Source: Bdellovibrionaceae bacterium UBA2339 (GTDB taxonomy: Bacteria > Bdellovibrionota > Bdellovibrionia > Bdellovibrionales > JAMPXM01). From it: a DNA stretch of 52,230 bases. This document shows positions 1-7,242 of this stretch, piece after piece; within the stretch, counting starts at the first letter, position 1; each line of letters begins with the position of its first letter. The translations under genes were made by a program, and so were the position numbers. The notes under the pieces were generated by a model, which did no database searches, had not been told where the DNA came from, and was given only the letters and a program-made list of their open reading frames with translations. The stretch is from contig DDUL01000008.1 of assembly GCA_002344785.1 (NCBI GenBank), positions 444 to 52,673 of the forward strand, in the 5' to 3' direction.

Positions 1-54
1 CTCTCGACCTATACCTTGGCAAGGTATCGCTCTAGCCAACTGAGCTACACCCGC
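1..54 (-). tRNA. tRNA-Gly (anticodon GCC), 3' part cut by window edge
   Basis: Read on the minus strand this is a tRNA 5' half: acceptor strand GCGGGTG, then TA, D-stem GCTC/GAGC, a 5-bp anticodon stem ATACC/GGTAT around loop TTGCCAA, variable loop and the first bases of the T-stem. The anticodon GCC reads glycine GGC/GGU. The T-arm and 3' acceptor strand lie before base 1, so about 22 nt are missing. It lies 87 bp downstream of pgsA on the same strand. Confidence 0.93.
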
Positions 55-141
55 GCCCCAAAAGAGGGTCCAAGGTATCGGGCGAGGGGTTGGGCTGTCA
101 AGGCGTGCGATGTGAAGAGGTGCGAAGTGGCCTGCGGGCCT

Positions 142-762
142 CTATGCCTGCTGTATTTTAGGGCTGTTTCGTCGGCGACTTCGATAAAGCTGCAAGTATT
201 CCCAAGCTGAATAGAGGCTCAAGCCGGCGCTCAACCAAAGCACAACATGGGCGATGTCCATGATCGGCACGCCGGCCCATGCTGGTGGGTCCGCCAGCAG
301 CACAGGAATGGCTGACATCTGCACGGCCGTCTTCCACTTGCCGGAGGGCTTGGCGTCGATGATGAGCTGTTCGGCGGCGGCGACAGAGCGTAAGCCGCCG
401 ATGAGAATGTCGCGATTGAGAAGTAGCACGACGAGGAAGGGGTGGACTCGACCATCCGGAATCAAAATGATGAGTGTAGTCGACACCAGCACTTTGTCGG
501 CGATGGGGTCCATGAATTTGCCCATGTTGCTGGTCGCGTTCCAGCGGCGCGCGAAGTAGCCGTCCCACCAATCCGTGAGCGCGGCGAGGATGAAAATCGC
601 CGCCGAGATCCAGCCGTTCCAGGGCGAGTCGATGAATTGCATCGTGCCCATCATGACCGCGGCCAAAAGCATTCGACTCATGGTCAGCCACATCGGAAAC
701 GCCAAGCGCCATCCTGTCGCGGGCGAAACTTTCGTTGAGCTTGTCGACGGAGCCGTGGCCAT
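142..762 (-). CDS. pgsA: CDP-diacylglycerol--glycerol-3-phosphate 3-phosphatidyltransferase (PgsA)
   Basis: Inner-membrane enzyme that makes phosphatidylglycerophosphate from CDP-diacylglycerol and glycerol-3-phosphate, the committed step to phosphatidylglycerol and cardiolipin. The 206-residue protein carries the CDP-alcohol phosphotransferase signature around residues 64-90 (D..DG..AR, eight residues, G...D...D), starting LTDWWDGYFAR and ending MGKFMDPIADK. Several hydrophobic helices follow, as expected. Length is normal for the family. The ATG start is preceded by a GAGG ribosome-binding site 8 nt upstream. The sequence alone cannot fully exclude another CDP-alcohol transferase, but motif and size fit PgsA best. 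Confidence 0.9.
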   Translation of the reverse strand: MATAPSTSSTKVSPATGWRLAFPMWLTMSRMLLAAVMMGTMQFIDSPWNGWISAAIFILAALTDWWDGYFARRWNATSNMGKFMDPIADKVLVSTTLIILIPDGRVHPFLVVLLLNRDILIGGLRSVAAAEQLIIDAKPSGKWKTAVQMSAIPVLLADPPAWAGVPIMDIAHVVLWLSAGLSLYSAWEYLQLYRSRRRNSPKIQQA

Positions 763-833
763 CGCTGAACCTCGTCGATCCCTCGCGGATCGAGTTCTGG
801 ATTTCGTAATGCGCTCAGTTTAGGCTTTTCAAG

Positions 834-1556
834 ATGAAATGCGCTAGCCGCCGCCTTCAACTTCTGCGCCTTGCGTTAGCAATCGCGCTCGTTTGGCATT
901 TGTTCGGTGTCCTTGGTGGGCCGGCACGCGCTGGCGTGATTGAAAGCTCGGATGCCGAGGCCTCCGGCGGGTTTTGGGAGGCGAAGCCTAAGCTCATTCA
1001 AGCCATGCGCGAGGATCGCCGAATCGTGGTGTCATCCAAAGTGGAGCGCAAGGGGAGTCGCGAGCAGCCGCTGGATCACTTTCAAATTCAAGGCGCGGGT
1101 TGGGTGAAGGCGAAGGCCGATGTGGCGTTTCGCGCGGCTCAGGATTACGAACGCCTTCCTGAGCTCAGCGAGCACTTTCGCAAAGTCATTTGGACGGCTG
1201 AGCGGCGCGAATTGTTTTTGTCGATGGCGGCGCTCGGTTACGTTGCGGAGATGAAGCTGGCGATGCGTGCGCGCGAACTCAAGGCGGAGCGCGAGTTGGC
1301 GTTTGAAGTGATCGAAGGACATTTCTTGGGCCTGAAGGGTCGTTTGCTGTTCACGCCGAAACCCGCAAGTGCACGAGGGTCAGGCGAAGCGACGCAGGTC
1401 GCATTGTTTGTCGATCACGTCTCGCCGGAGTTGCCATTGCCACGCGCCTTGATGGGCATCGTCTTGGAAGCGATCGCGGAAAAAGTGGCACAGCGAATGC
1501 GGCGACATATCGAAAGCGTGGCCCAAGCTTCGCCTGTGCCGTCGCAGGTTCGCTAA
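834..1556 (+). CDS. Secreted SRPBCC/START-like domain protein
   Basis: The 240-residue product begins with a basic N-terminus and hydrophobic core ending near GGPARAG, a typical Sec signal peptide with cleavage around residue 33. The rest looks like an SRPBCC (START/polyketide-cyclase-like) fold: a segment starting GAGWVKAKADVAFRAAQDYERLPEL resembles the family's N-terminal strand and helix, then alternating strands, then a long amphipathic C-terminal helix. Such proteins bind hydrophobic ligands in a cavity; the ligand here is unknown. It stands alone, divergent from pgsA, and ends just before a hairpin followed by a T-tract. The ribosome-binding site is weak. Family call is by eye. Confidence 0.6.
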   Translation: MKCASRRLQLLRLALAIALVWHLFGVLGGPARAGVIESSDAEASGGFWEAKPKLIQAMREDRRIVVSSKVERKGSREQPLDHFQIQGAGWVKAKADVAFRAAQDYERLPELSEHFRKVIWTAERRELFLSMAALGYVAEMKLAMRARELKAERELAFEVIEGHFLGLKGRLLFTPKPASARGSGEATQVALFVDHVSPELPLPRALMGIVLEAIAEKVAQRMRRHIESVAQASPVPSQVR

Positions 1557-1591
1557 AGCTCCACACCGACTCGGGGGGGGGCGTTGATCGC

Positions 1592-1618
1592 GCGCGCTTA
1601 GGCGCGCTTTTTCTTTTT
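1592..1618 (+). terminator. Intrinsic terminator after the secreted SRPBCC gene
   Basis: GCGCGC (1592-1597), loop TTAG, GCGCGC (1602-1607), then TTTTTCTTTTT. It is orientated to stop plus-strand transcription from the gene ending at 1556. It overlaps the last codons of the convergent gene, so its T-tract also encodes that protein's Lys-rich tail. Confidence 0.7.
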
Positions 1619-2278
1619 ACTTTCCACGCGCTCGACAAGCGCGCGCTTGGCGACGACGGTCGAAGTTTCGCGGAAGTCGCCGGGCTTTTCCCATTCGGCG
1701 GGAAGCGGGAAGTCGATGCTTCGCGGCTTCACAACTTCGCCAAAGCGCTTCTCGAACTGAATGAGATTTTTGGCATCGCCCATGGGGATCGAGCCGCCGC
1801 AAATCTCCTTGAGATGCGATTTCCAATTGGAAATGGCCTGCACCATGAGCGGCTTATCGCCGGCCTCGAAGGCATGTTCACAGACGCGGGACATGTAGAG
1901 GTTCACGGCCTTGATCGATTCGCGACGATCGCCCTCGACGAGCGTGTGCAAAAACGCGCAGAGCATGTCGTAGAGGACCAAGTCTTCGATTTTCGTTTGT
2001 GCGTTTTCCAAGGCATAGATGCCAATGCCCCAGAGTGATTCGTCCATGTGCGCGTTCCAGATCTCAATGGCCTGCTGAAAGTCGCCGATCTTAACGTGCG
2101 CGCGCAGGGCGCCAAGCGTGACCTTGGCGAGCAAGTACGAATCCAATTCGCCGGTCTTTTCAACTTCGGTCAGAATATTTTGATACGAATTGAGCGCGTC
2201 GCGATGACGATGGGCGCGCGTGTGCTGATCGGCTTGAGTTCCCAGTTTGCAAAGTGCTTCAAGGCGAGCGTCGTTCAC
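1598..2278 (-). CDS. Helical-repeat (TPR-like) protein of unknown function
   Basis: I do not recognise a named family. The 226-residue product is almost entirely alpha-helical with TPR-like helix pairs: residues about 18-60 (RHRDALNSYQNILTEVEKTG) and 62-110 (KVTLGALRAHVKIGDFQQAIEIW) have the small/large residue spacing of TPR motifs. The C-terminus ends in a basic run (ESKKKKRA). The start is GTG at 2278, chosen because GAGGAG lies 5 nt upstream; no ATG fits as well. There is no signal peptide, so it is probably a cytoplasmic scaffold or adaptor. It is monocistronic and converges on the SRPBCC gene. Confidence 0.65.
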   Translation of the reverse strand: MNDARLEALCKLGTQADQHTRAHRHRDALNSYQNILTEVEKTGELDSYLLAKVTLGALRAHVKIGDFQQAIEIWNAHMDESLWGIGIYALENAQTKIEDLVLYDMLCAFLHTLVEGDRRESIKAVNLYMSRVCEHAFEAGDKPLMVQAISNWKSHLKEICGGSIPMGDAKNLIQFEKRFGEVVKPRSIDFPLPAEWEKPGDFRETSTVVAKRALVERVESKKKKRA

Positions 2279-2412
2279 GATTTCTCCTCAGAAATGGCTC
2301 TCAATAGCGGCGCCCAGCGCCGCCGTGCTTCTGTCGGCAGCGGTTCGAGGCCGACTCCCTTTAGTGTCGCTCAGTTTTTCTTGGATTTAGAGTCGAGTTC
2401 GCAGCGTCGGTC

Positions 2413-2441
2413 TTGTGTCCAGCAGGGCCCGAGTTTATCCT
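2413..2441 (+). promoter_or_regulatory. Candidate sigma70-type promoter for the structured RNA region
   Basis: TTGTGT (2413-2418) and TATCCT (2436-2441) are separated by 17 nt, giving a predicted start near 2448. No protein gene follows in a sensible position, but a strongly structured segment and an intrinsic terminator do. The match is moderate only. Confidence 0.35.
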
Positions 2442-2447
2442 GGGCTT

Positions 2448-2764
2448 AGGTGTATGTGCCGTGAGAGGAGGTGGTGCCAATGAACGACTTATGTCGAACT
2501 TGGACCACCGTGAAGGAGGTCCTGAACTGAAGACTTTGCGGTGAGCTCGCCCTTGGTCTGGACGCAGGCGGTGGCCTCTTCAGAAGCGCGGCGAGTGAAG
2601 CATCAAAGACTTTGGTTTTCGGATTCCCCTTTGCGGGGTCAACACTCCACAAGCTGAGCGCCATGTGTTGATGAAGACGTCTTGATCAACAAGATAGAGC
2701 GTTGGCCCAAAGAGTGCGCATTTCCAAACCGCCGCTGCTCGAAAGAGTCGCGGCGGTTTCTTTT
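2448..2764 (+). ncRNA. Candidate structured non-coding RNA, family unknown
   Basis: This stretch lacks a convincing coding frame but folds well by eye on the plus strand. GGTGGT (2470-2475) pairs with ACCACC (2504-2509), enclosing CCAA/TTGG and CGAC/GTCG capped by TTAT. CCTG (2521) pairs with CAGG (2565), enclosing AGAC/GTCT and GCG/CGC. GAGAGG (2463-2468) pairs with CCTCTT (2575-2580) and closes both arms. Farther on, CCCC/GGGG (2626/2635) is followed by two mutually exclusive stems: TCAACAC/GTGTTGA (2639/2665) or GTTGAT/ATCAAC (2667/2685). A plus-strand terminator ends it and a possible promoter precedes it. I saw no tmRNA, SRP RNA or RNase P signature; 6S RNA cannot be excluded. Confidence 0.5.
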
Positions 2765-2765
2765 T
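2726..2765 (+). terminator. Intrinsic terminator
   Basis: AAACCGCCGC (2726-2735) pairs perfectly with GCGGCGGTTT (2750-2759) around a 14-nt loop and is followed by CTTTTT. The T-tract is on the plus strand, so it terminates transcription arriving from the left, where there is no plus-strand protein gene. It may also act on yceD transcripts from the right, but the T-run on that side is poor. Confidence 0.75.
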
Positions 2766-2787
2766 GCGGGACGTGCGGCAAGAAGGC

Positions 2788-3372
2788 TCAGTGCTTTTTG
2801 TTTTTGGTCGGCTTGATCGTTTTGGGGCTGTCACTGCCCAGCTCGCTTTTGAGTTGCGCGAAGGGATTGGTGTTTTCATCGGCGCGCGCGAACTCGGCCG
2901 CCAGCTCCTCGCGTTTTCGGCGAGCCTCATCCAAGTGCTCACAATCTGGATCACCGCAACTTGGGTAGAGCGGCTCCGCCAACGCGATCACTTCGTGCAC
3001 ATACTCGGCGGCGTCAAAAGTTTCGTTCTGCACGGGTGTCATCGACGGGCCTTCATTGAGAAAGTTCACCGACTGATTGCCATGGACGTGATGCGTTTCA
3101 CGATCTGCGGCGGGCTCGTCCACCAGGATTTCATTGATGTCTTTGGTGAGCGGAAGGTGCAGATCCCAGCCGCAGAGCGAGCAAGTCTCGGTGATTTGCG
3201 TGATGAGCTTGCCTTGCAGTTGGTAGGCGTTACCGAGCGGGCGAATCTCAAATTCGACTTTATAGGGCGCCTGATCGATGAGATCGCGAAGCGCCTCATT
3301 CAACTCGCCGGTTTCGCGGTTGAAACTGAAGTGTCGGCCATCTTCTGGGATTTCGCTGAGACGAATACGCAT
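2788..3372 (-). CDS. yceD: YceD/DUF177 family protein
   Basis: The 194-residue protein matches the YceD (DUF177) family, linked in other bacteria to 23S rRNA and ribosome production and usually encoded just upstream of rpmF (ribosomal protein L32). It has two cysteine pairs, C64-x2-C67 (CSLCG) and C139/C144 (CGDPDCEH), that could hold a metal, an acidic middle, and a charged C-terminal tail ending KPTKNKKH. No rpmF follows here; the next stretch holds the structured RNA region. It is divergent from the dienelactone hydrolase gene with 161 bp between. The start lacks a clear ribosome-binding site. Confidence 0.75.
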   Translation of the reverse strand: MRIRLSEIPEDGRHFSFNRETGELNEALRDLIDQAPYKVEFEIRPLGNAYQLQGKLITQITETCSLCGWDLHLPLTKDINEILVDEPAADRETHHVHGNQSVNFLNEGPSMTPVQNETFDAAEYVHEVIALAEPLYPSCGDPDCEHLDEARRKREELAAEFARADENTNPFAQLKSELGSDSPKTIKPTKNKKH

Positions 3373-3533
3373 AGGTCGCGCAGGCTAATTCTCGAGCTGC
3401 GAGCGTGTCAAAGACCGCGTGCAAGAGGTGTATAAATTGTCGCGAGCGAGCGTGGGCGGGCGGGCGTTTCGGCTCTTGGCCAAACTGGAGTTTGTCGTGG
3501 CTGAGACCCGGCCAATTGAGTTAAACATGGGCC

Positions 3534-4307
3534 ATGCGAATCACCCTCCCATGGCCGACGAATTCTTCTTCCGACGCAAGCCCGACACTCCGACCATGGA
3601 CCGTCGGGCCCTACAGTTCTATGCAGATCGCTGAGTTTCTGCCGCCAAAGGGGCAGCCGGTGCGCGGCGGAATCGTATTGATTCAGGAGATTTTTGGTCT
3701 GAACACCCACATTCGCGCCGATGCGGCTCTGTGGGCTTCGCGCGGATTTCGAGTTTGGGCTCCGGCTTATTTTGAACTTGTTGCGCGCGATGAACAGGGA
3801 CGGGGGCCAGAGCTGGATTATCGAGATCGCGACTTCGTGGTCGGTCGTGCGTTGGCACAGACGCTGGGGTTTACCGTCGCCGCGCAGGTGACGGGCCGAG
3901 TGATCGGCGAGTTGAGGGAGCGCTTGCGAGCGTGCGATGAACCGAATTTGGTGATGAGTTTGGGATATTGCTGGGGCGGCGCTGTCGCCTTTCTATCCGC
4001 GACGCGCGGGCGAGGGCATGAGACTCCCGACACGTTCGTCAGCTACTATGGTCGCGCGGTATACGATCATCGGGGCGAATCGCCCAAGGTGCCCGGTCTG
4101 TTCCATTACGGCGAGCGCGATTCGCTCATTCCGTTGCCGCAAGTGACGGCAGTGCGCGAGGCGCAAGGCGATGGAGTGTTCGTGTATCCGGCGGGTCACG
4201 GCTTTAATCGACTCGGACATCCCGACTATGATGCGGCTTCGGCGCAACTGGCGATCGCTCGCAGTCTGGAGCTTTGGTCGCGCATTGAGAAGAGCTCCGC
4301 GAGCTAG
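3534..4307 (+). CDS. Dienelactone hydrolase family protein
   Basis: Alpha/beta hydrolase of the dienelactone hydrolase family, cytoplasmic, acting on an ester or lactone of unknown identity. The catalytic triad is visible: nucleophile Cys in GYCWGG, Asp in GERDSLIP and His in AGHGFNRLGHPDYD. GGIVLIQEIFGLN is the conserved first strand and loop. The start is uncertain: ATG at 3534 gives 257 residues with a low-quality first 29, while ATG at 3621 (MQIAEFLPPKG) gives 228 and fits the family better. Neither has a good ribosome-binding site. Another frame across 3541-3633 has more typical codon choice, so a sequence error or a real frame change near 3621 is possible. Confidence 0.85.
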   Translation: MRITLPWPTNSSSDASPTLRPWTVGPYSSMQIAEFLPPKGQPVRGGIVLIQEIFGLNTHIRADAALWASRGFRVWAPAYFELVARDEQGRGPELDYRDRDFVVGRALAQTLGFTVAAQVTGRVIGELRERLRACDEPNLVMSLGYCWGGAVAFLSATRGRGHETPDTFVSYYGRAVYDHRGESPKVPGLFHYGERDSLIPLPQVTAVREAQGDGVFVYPAGHGFNRLGHPDYDAASAQLAIARSLELWSRIEKSSAS

Positions 4308-4373
4308 GGTCGATCACTCCAGCCGCAGGCGTCGCAAGCCAGTTGTCGAGGTCGCGATTCTCACGTGAGCGAT

Positions 4374-4766
4374 TTAGGGCTTATACGGATAAGCCGCGAT
4401 GATGTCGTCAGGCGTGTTCATCTTCGTGTCGGGACCCGCCGAAGACACGCGCAGTTCGTTTTTGTTCTTGTCGTAGCGAAGCACATAGGCCGTGCCCCAC
4501 TGATCTTTGCTGGTGTCGCGCTGAATGTTGTTCTTCGTCATCATGTTGCGCTGAAGGTAGGCCGCGAACTCGGACACTTTGGGGTGCGAGCCGTCGATGG
4601 TGTCCAAGTAGATCATCTTTGCGATGTCGTTCACCTCTTGCTGGGTCGCGATCACCTTGGTTGTCTCAATGACTTTTTGGATCTGAGCTTTGATCTCGTC
4701 GCTGGAAGCGGCGGCGCCGCCGGCCATGGTGACGACCGGGATGGATTTAGCGATGGCTTCGATCAT
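4374..4766 (-). CDS. Small protein with pseudopilin-like C-terminal motif
   Basis: A 130-residue product. The ATG at 4766 is chosen over an upstream in-frame one (4811) because AAGGAG sits exactly 7 nt before it. The first 20 residues are mildly hydrophobic (IAKSIPVVTMAGGAAAS), perhaps a poor signal. The middle is helical. The C-terminal half, DQWGTAYVLRYD then SAGPDTKMNTPDDI, resembles the calcium-site end of type II secretion major pseudopilins (DPWG.PY..., SAGPDG..GT.DDI), but the N-terminal prepilin helix and cleavage site are missing. It follows the cNMP-domain gene with 75 bp between and may be cotranscribed. Function unknown. Confidence 0.65.
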   Translation of the reverse strand: MIEAIAKSIPVVTMAGGAAASSDEIKAQIQKVIETTKVIATQQEVNDIAKMIYLDTIDGSHPKVSEFAAYLQRNMMTKNNIQRDTSKDQWGTAYVLRYDKNKNELRVSSAGPDTKMNTPDDIIAAYPYKP

Positions 4767-4828
4767 TTCAAAACTCCTTGTAACGGCATCTTCAAATAAA
4801 AATCTACTCAACCAAGAGTTTGGCGTTG

Positions 4829-4853
4829 CGGTCGGCGTGAATCACGCCAACCG
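4829..4853 (-). other. Strong inter-cistronic hairpin over a stop codon
   Basis: On the minus strand a 10-bp stem (4844-4853 with 4829-4838, one G-T pair) has the 5-nt loop GATTC and includes the TGA stop of the 713-residue cNMP-domain gene. There is no T-tract directly after it; TTTTTATTT comes about 30 nt later. It could be a transcript-stabilising structure or a weak attenuator ahead of the small downstream gene. Confidence 0.5.
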
Positions 4854-6983
4854 AGCTTGGCTAGCTCCCGTATGTTCAGTTTCTTGCTGTCGCATTTCCG
4901 AGATGGTCTCCAAAAACAGCGCCAGCGATGCGTGCTGCGAGAGTACGCCCCAAAACGCGTCCGCGGAGAGTTTCAGCAGCCGACAGGTTTCGCGCGTCAT
5001 CACCGTCGAGTTTCGAGGTGCGTTGAGGATGAGAGCCATTTCGCCGAAGAAGTCGCCTTGCTGCAGGGTTTTGATCACGCGTCCGTCATGAATGACGTCG
5101 ACGGAGCCGCGTACGAGCAGGTAAAAGTCCTTGTCACTACGGCCTTGCTCAATCACAGGTCGGCCCGCAGGCAGGCTCATCAATTCGCCCGCATTGAGGA
5201 AGACCGAGACGGCTTCGCGCGGTGCCTCGCGGAAAAGTTCACTGGAGCCGATGTATTGCCCCAGCATCAAGCGATCGAGAATTTGATCGAAGTCAGCTTT
5301 GAACTCGGGACGTTGTCGAAGCTCTTCAACGGCCGATCGCGGAATGGCGATCAATCGCGTCGCCGCCGTGGCCACGACGTCGGCGGAGCGCTTGGCATTC
5401 TCCATCAAAGTGTTTTCACCGAAGATGGTGATGGGGCGAAGGCGAGCGATCTCGGACGTGGCACCCGTCGGGTGGCGTTTGCGAATGGCGACTTCACCCT
5501 CGAGCAAAATGAACAGCTCATTGGAATCCGTCTCTTGAATGATGACGTGCACCTCGGGCGGGACCTGGCGAAGCGCGCCTTTGCCCAGCAGGAACTGAAT
5601 CGATTCAGAGGCCAAACCTTGAAAGAGAGGCAAGTCTTTGAGCGCGGCCGCAAATTCGCGCGGATCGCTGATTTGCGTGGTGGTGGTCGCGCGCGACGCA
5701 CGGGCGCGGATGCGCTTTTGGCTTAAGGGGTGCAGCACGTTTTGCGAAAGTGTTCGGAGCAAATCGATCACCATCGCGGCCGACATCACGCCTAGGCCGC
5801 CGAGGATGAGGCCGCTGGCCACTAACTCCGCCAGCGGCAAATCGCCGCTTAAGCCTCGATGCAGGCTCGACATCAGTGGCGCGTAGTTGCGATTGAGCAG
5901 GTGAATGAAGAGGTTGTAGGCCGTCATCACCCAAAGCATCGCGAGAATTGAGTAGGCCGTGTAGATCCCTTGGTCCGCGAGCTGATCCTTACGGCCGATG
6001 CTGGCAAACAGGCCGCGGTTTTTGAGGTAGGGCAGCATGTGCGCGGCCGAGCTTTGGTTGTAGACGATGTTGAAAAAGCTGGAGAGCTCGCTTCGACGAA
6101 ATGGGTTGAGGTCGACCAACGCTAAGAGCATCGAGACCCAAAATAAATCCGTGAGCAGCGACCATTGAGGAGCGGCGCCCGAGGCGATGGCGAAAAAGAA
6201 AAACTGCGAACAGCCGACACCGGCCATCGCCAGCACTCCGGTCCAACGATCACCGGCGAGATAGAGAGTCTCATCGTGCGATCGCAGCGCGAGTGAAAAC
6301 AGATTCAGCTCCAAGCGAATCTGGCTGATTCGACCTGTGAGCAAAATCGAAAGCAGGGCTTTGAAAAGTGTCTTGGCCGAGATCAAGATCGAACAGGCCG
6401 CGAACAAAAACACCAGGCCCAGGGCATGCGAGGAATCGATATAGAGAAACTGCGAGGGAACTTCCAGATGTCCGTTTTGATAGGCATTGAAGAGAAATAG
6501 CAGCGTGATCAGCGCCGAGCCGCCGGCGAAAACGTAGAAGGCCAACAGCGAGGGGCGACCAAAGCTCATGCGCGGAATCACCGGAAAACTTAAGATCGGC
6601 CGAGAAATCCATACCGGTTCGCGCTCGAACATTTCCGCGCGCTCTTGAGCGCTTTGATCGGCCAGCGACTCGGCGTTTTCGAGGAAGCCTTGGGCTTGCA
6701 GTTTCTGGAGGCTTCCAAAGAAGGACTTAAACGGCACGCGTCCCAAACGCCGCTGCAACTCTTCGATCACTTGCGGAACAGTTCGACTGCCGTCGAGTAA
6801 ACTCAGCATCGGCGCGATTTCCGCCGGAAGCGTGACTTGCTTGGCGCCTTGGGTGCGCTCCCAGATCACACGTGCATCCGAAACGAAGGCTTGGCCGGGT
6901 TTCAGGCGAGGCCGCACGTCTTGCAGTGAGGCGGGGGTTGAGGTTGGCGACGAAGTGGGCGACGAGGCTTTTGAGTTCGGCAT
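4842..6983 (-). CDS. Membrane protein with PqqD-like, degenerate M50-like and two cNMP-binding domains
   Basis: The 713-residue product has four parts. Residues 1-20 are a Ser/Pro/Thr-rich leader. About 22-110 look like a PqqD-type winged helix (SLLDGSRTVPQVIEELQRR). About 140-420 are a multi-helix membrane region arranged like a site-2-protease (M50) fold: KTLFK (204-208) sits where HExxH should be, MAGVG (253-257) resembles the conserved AGP, and DLNPF (291-295) the NxxPxxxLDG motif. The metal-binding residues are gone, so protease activity is unlikely. Two cyclic-nucleotide-binding domains follow (about 450-570 and 580-695), each with a GE(N/M) phosphate-cassette-like turn, IFGENTLM and FFGEMALI. 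Probably an inner-membrane receptor; the ligand is not evident. Confidence 0.7.
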   Translation of the reverse strand: MPNSKASSPTSSPTSTPASLQDVRPRLKPGQAFVSDARVIWERTQGAKQVTLPAEIAPMLSLLDGSRTVPQVIEELQRRLGRVPFKSFFGSLQKLQAQGFLENAESLADQSAQERAEMFEREPVWISRPILSFPVIPRMSFGRPSLLAFYVFAGGSALITLLFLFNAYQNGHLEVPSQFLYIDSSHALGLVFLFAACSILISAKTLFKALLSILLTGRISQIRLELNLFSLALRSHDETLYLAGDRWTGVLAMAGVGCSQFFFFAIASGAAPQWSLLTDLFWVSMLLALVDLNPFRRSELSSFFNIVYNQSSAAHMLPYLKNRGLFASIGRKDQLADQGIYTAYSILAMLWVMTAYNLFIHLLNRNYAPLMSSLHRGLSGDLPLAELVASGLILGGLGVMSAAMVIDLLRTLSQNVLHPLSQKRIRARASRATTTTQISDPREFAAALKDLPLFQGLASESIQFLLGKGALRQVPPEVHVIIQETDSNELFILLEGEVAIRKRHPTGATSEIARLRPITIFGENTLMENAKRSADVVATAATRLIAIPRSAVEELRQRPEFKADFDQILDRLMLGQYIGSSELFREAPREAVSVFLNAGELMSLPAGRPVIEQGRSDKDFYLLVRGSVDVIHDGRVIKTLQQGDFFGEMALILNAPRNSTVMTRETCRLLKLSADAFWGVLSQHASLALFLETISEMRQQETEHTGASQARLA
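6943..6966. repeat. 12-bp repeat near the start of the cNMP-domain gene, two units
   Basis: GTTGGCGACGAA (6943-6954) and GTGGGCGACGAG (6955-6966) encode SSPT SSPT on the minus strand, with a more degenerate unit at 6931-6942. They lie in the disordered leader of the 713-residue protein. Confidence 0.7.
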
Positions 6984-7128
6984 GTCGAAAGTTTACGCCC
7001 GCGTTCGGGATGCGGGACAGTTGAGACTTTATGGGCATCGACCAAGGTCGGGTGCGCGGCAAGCAAAGTTTCAGCACCCTCACGCCAGTTGAGATGGAGC
7101 CGATCAGCGTGGGTGTTGAGCGTTGAAG

Positions 7129-7140
7129 CAGGTCGACCTG
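7129..7140. promoter_or_regulatory. Perfect 12-bp palindrome upstream of the PilZ gene
   Basis: CAGGTCGACCTG is a perfect inverted repeat, flanked by GAAG and AGCTTC which can extend the arms with a 2-nt bulge. It lies in the 259-bp divergent gap between the cNMP-domain gene and the PilZ gene, about 100 bp before the PilZ start, a plausible operator position. A chance palindrome is possible. Confidence 0.25.
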
Positions 7141-7242
7141 AGCTTCGGACGCGGATGCGGATGGTCGATCTTCGAGTCGGCTCGCGTTGACCCACGTCGA
7201 CCAATCTTGACCAGACTCCGGCTCAGGTCCTTCAATGGAGGC

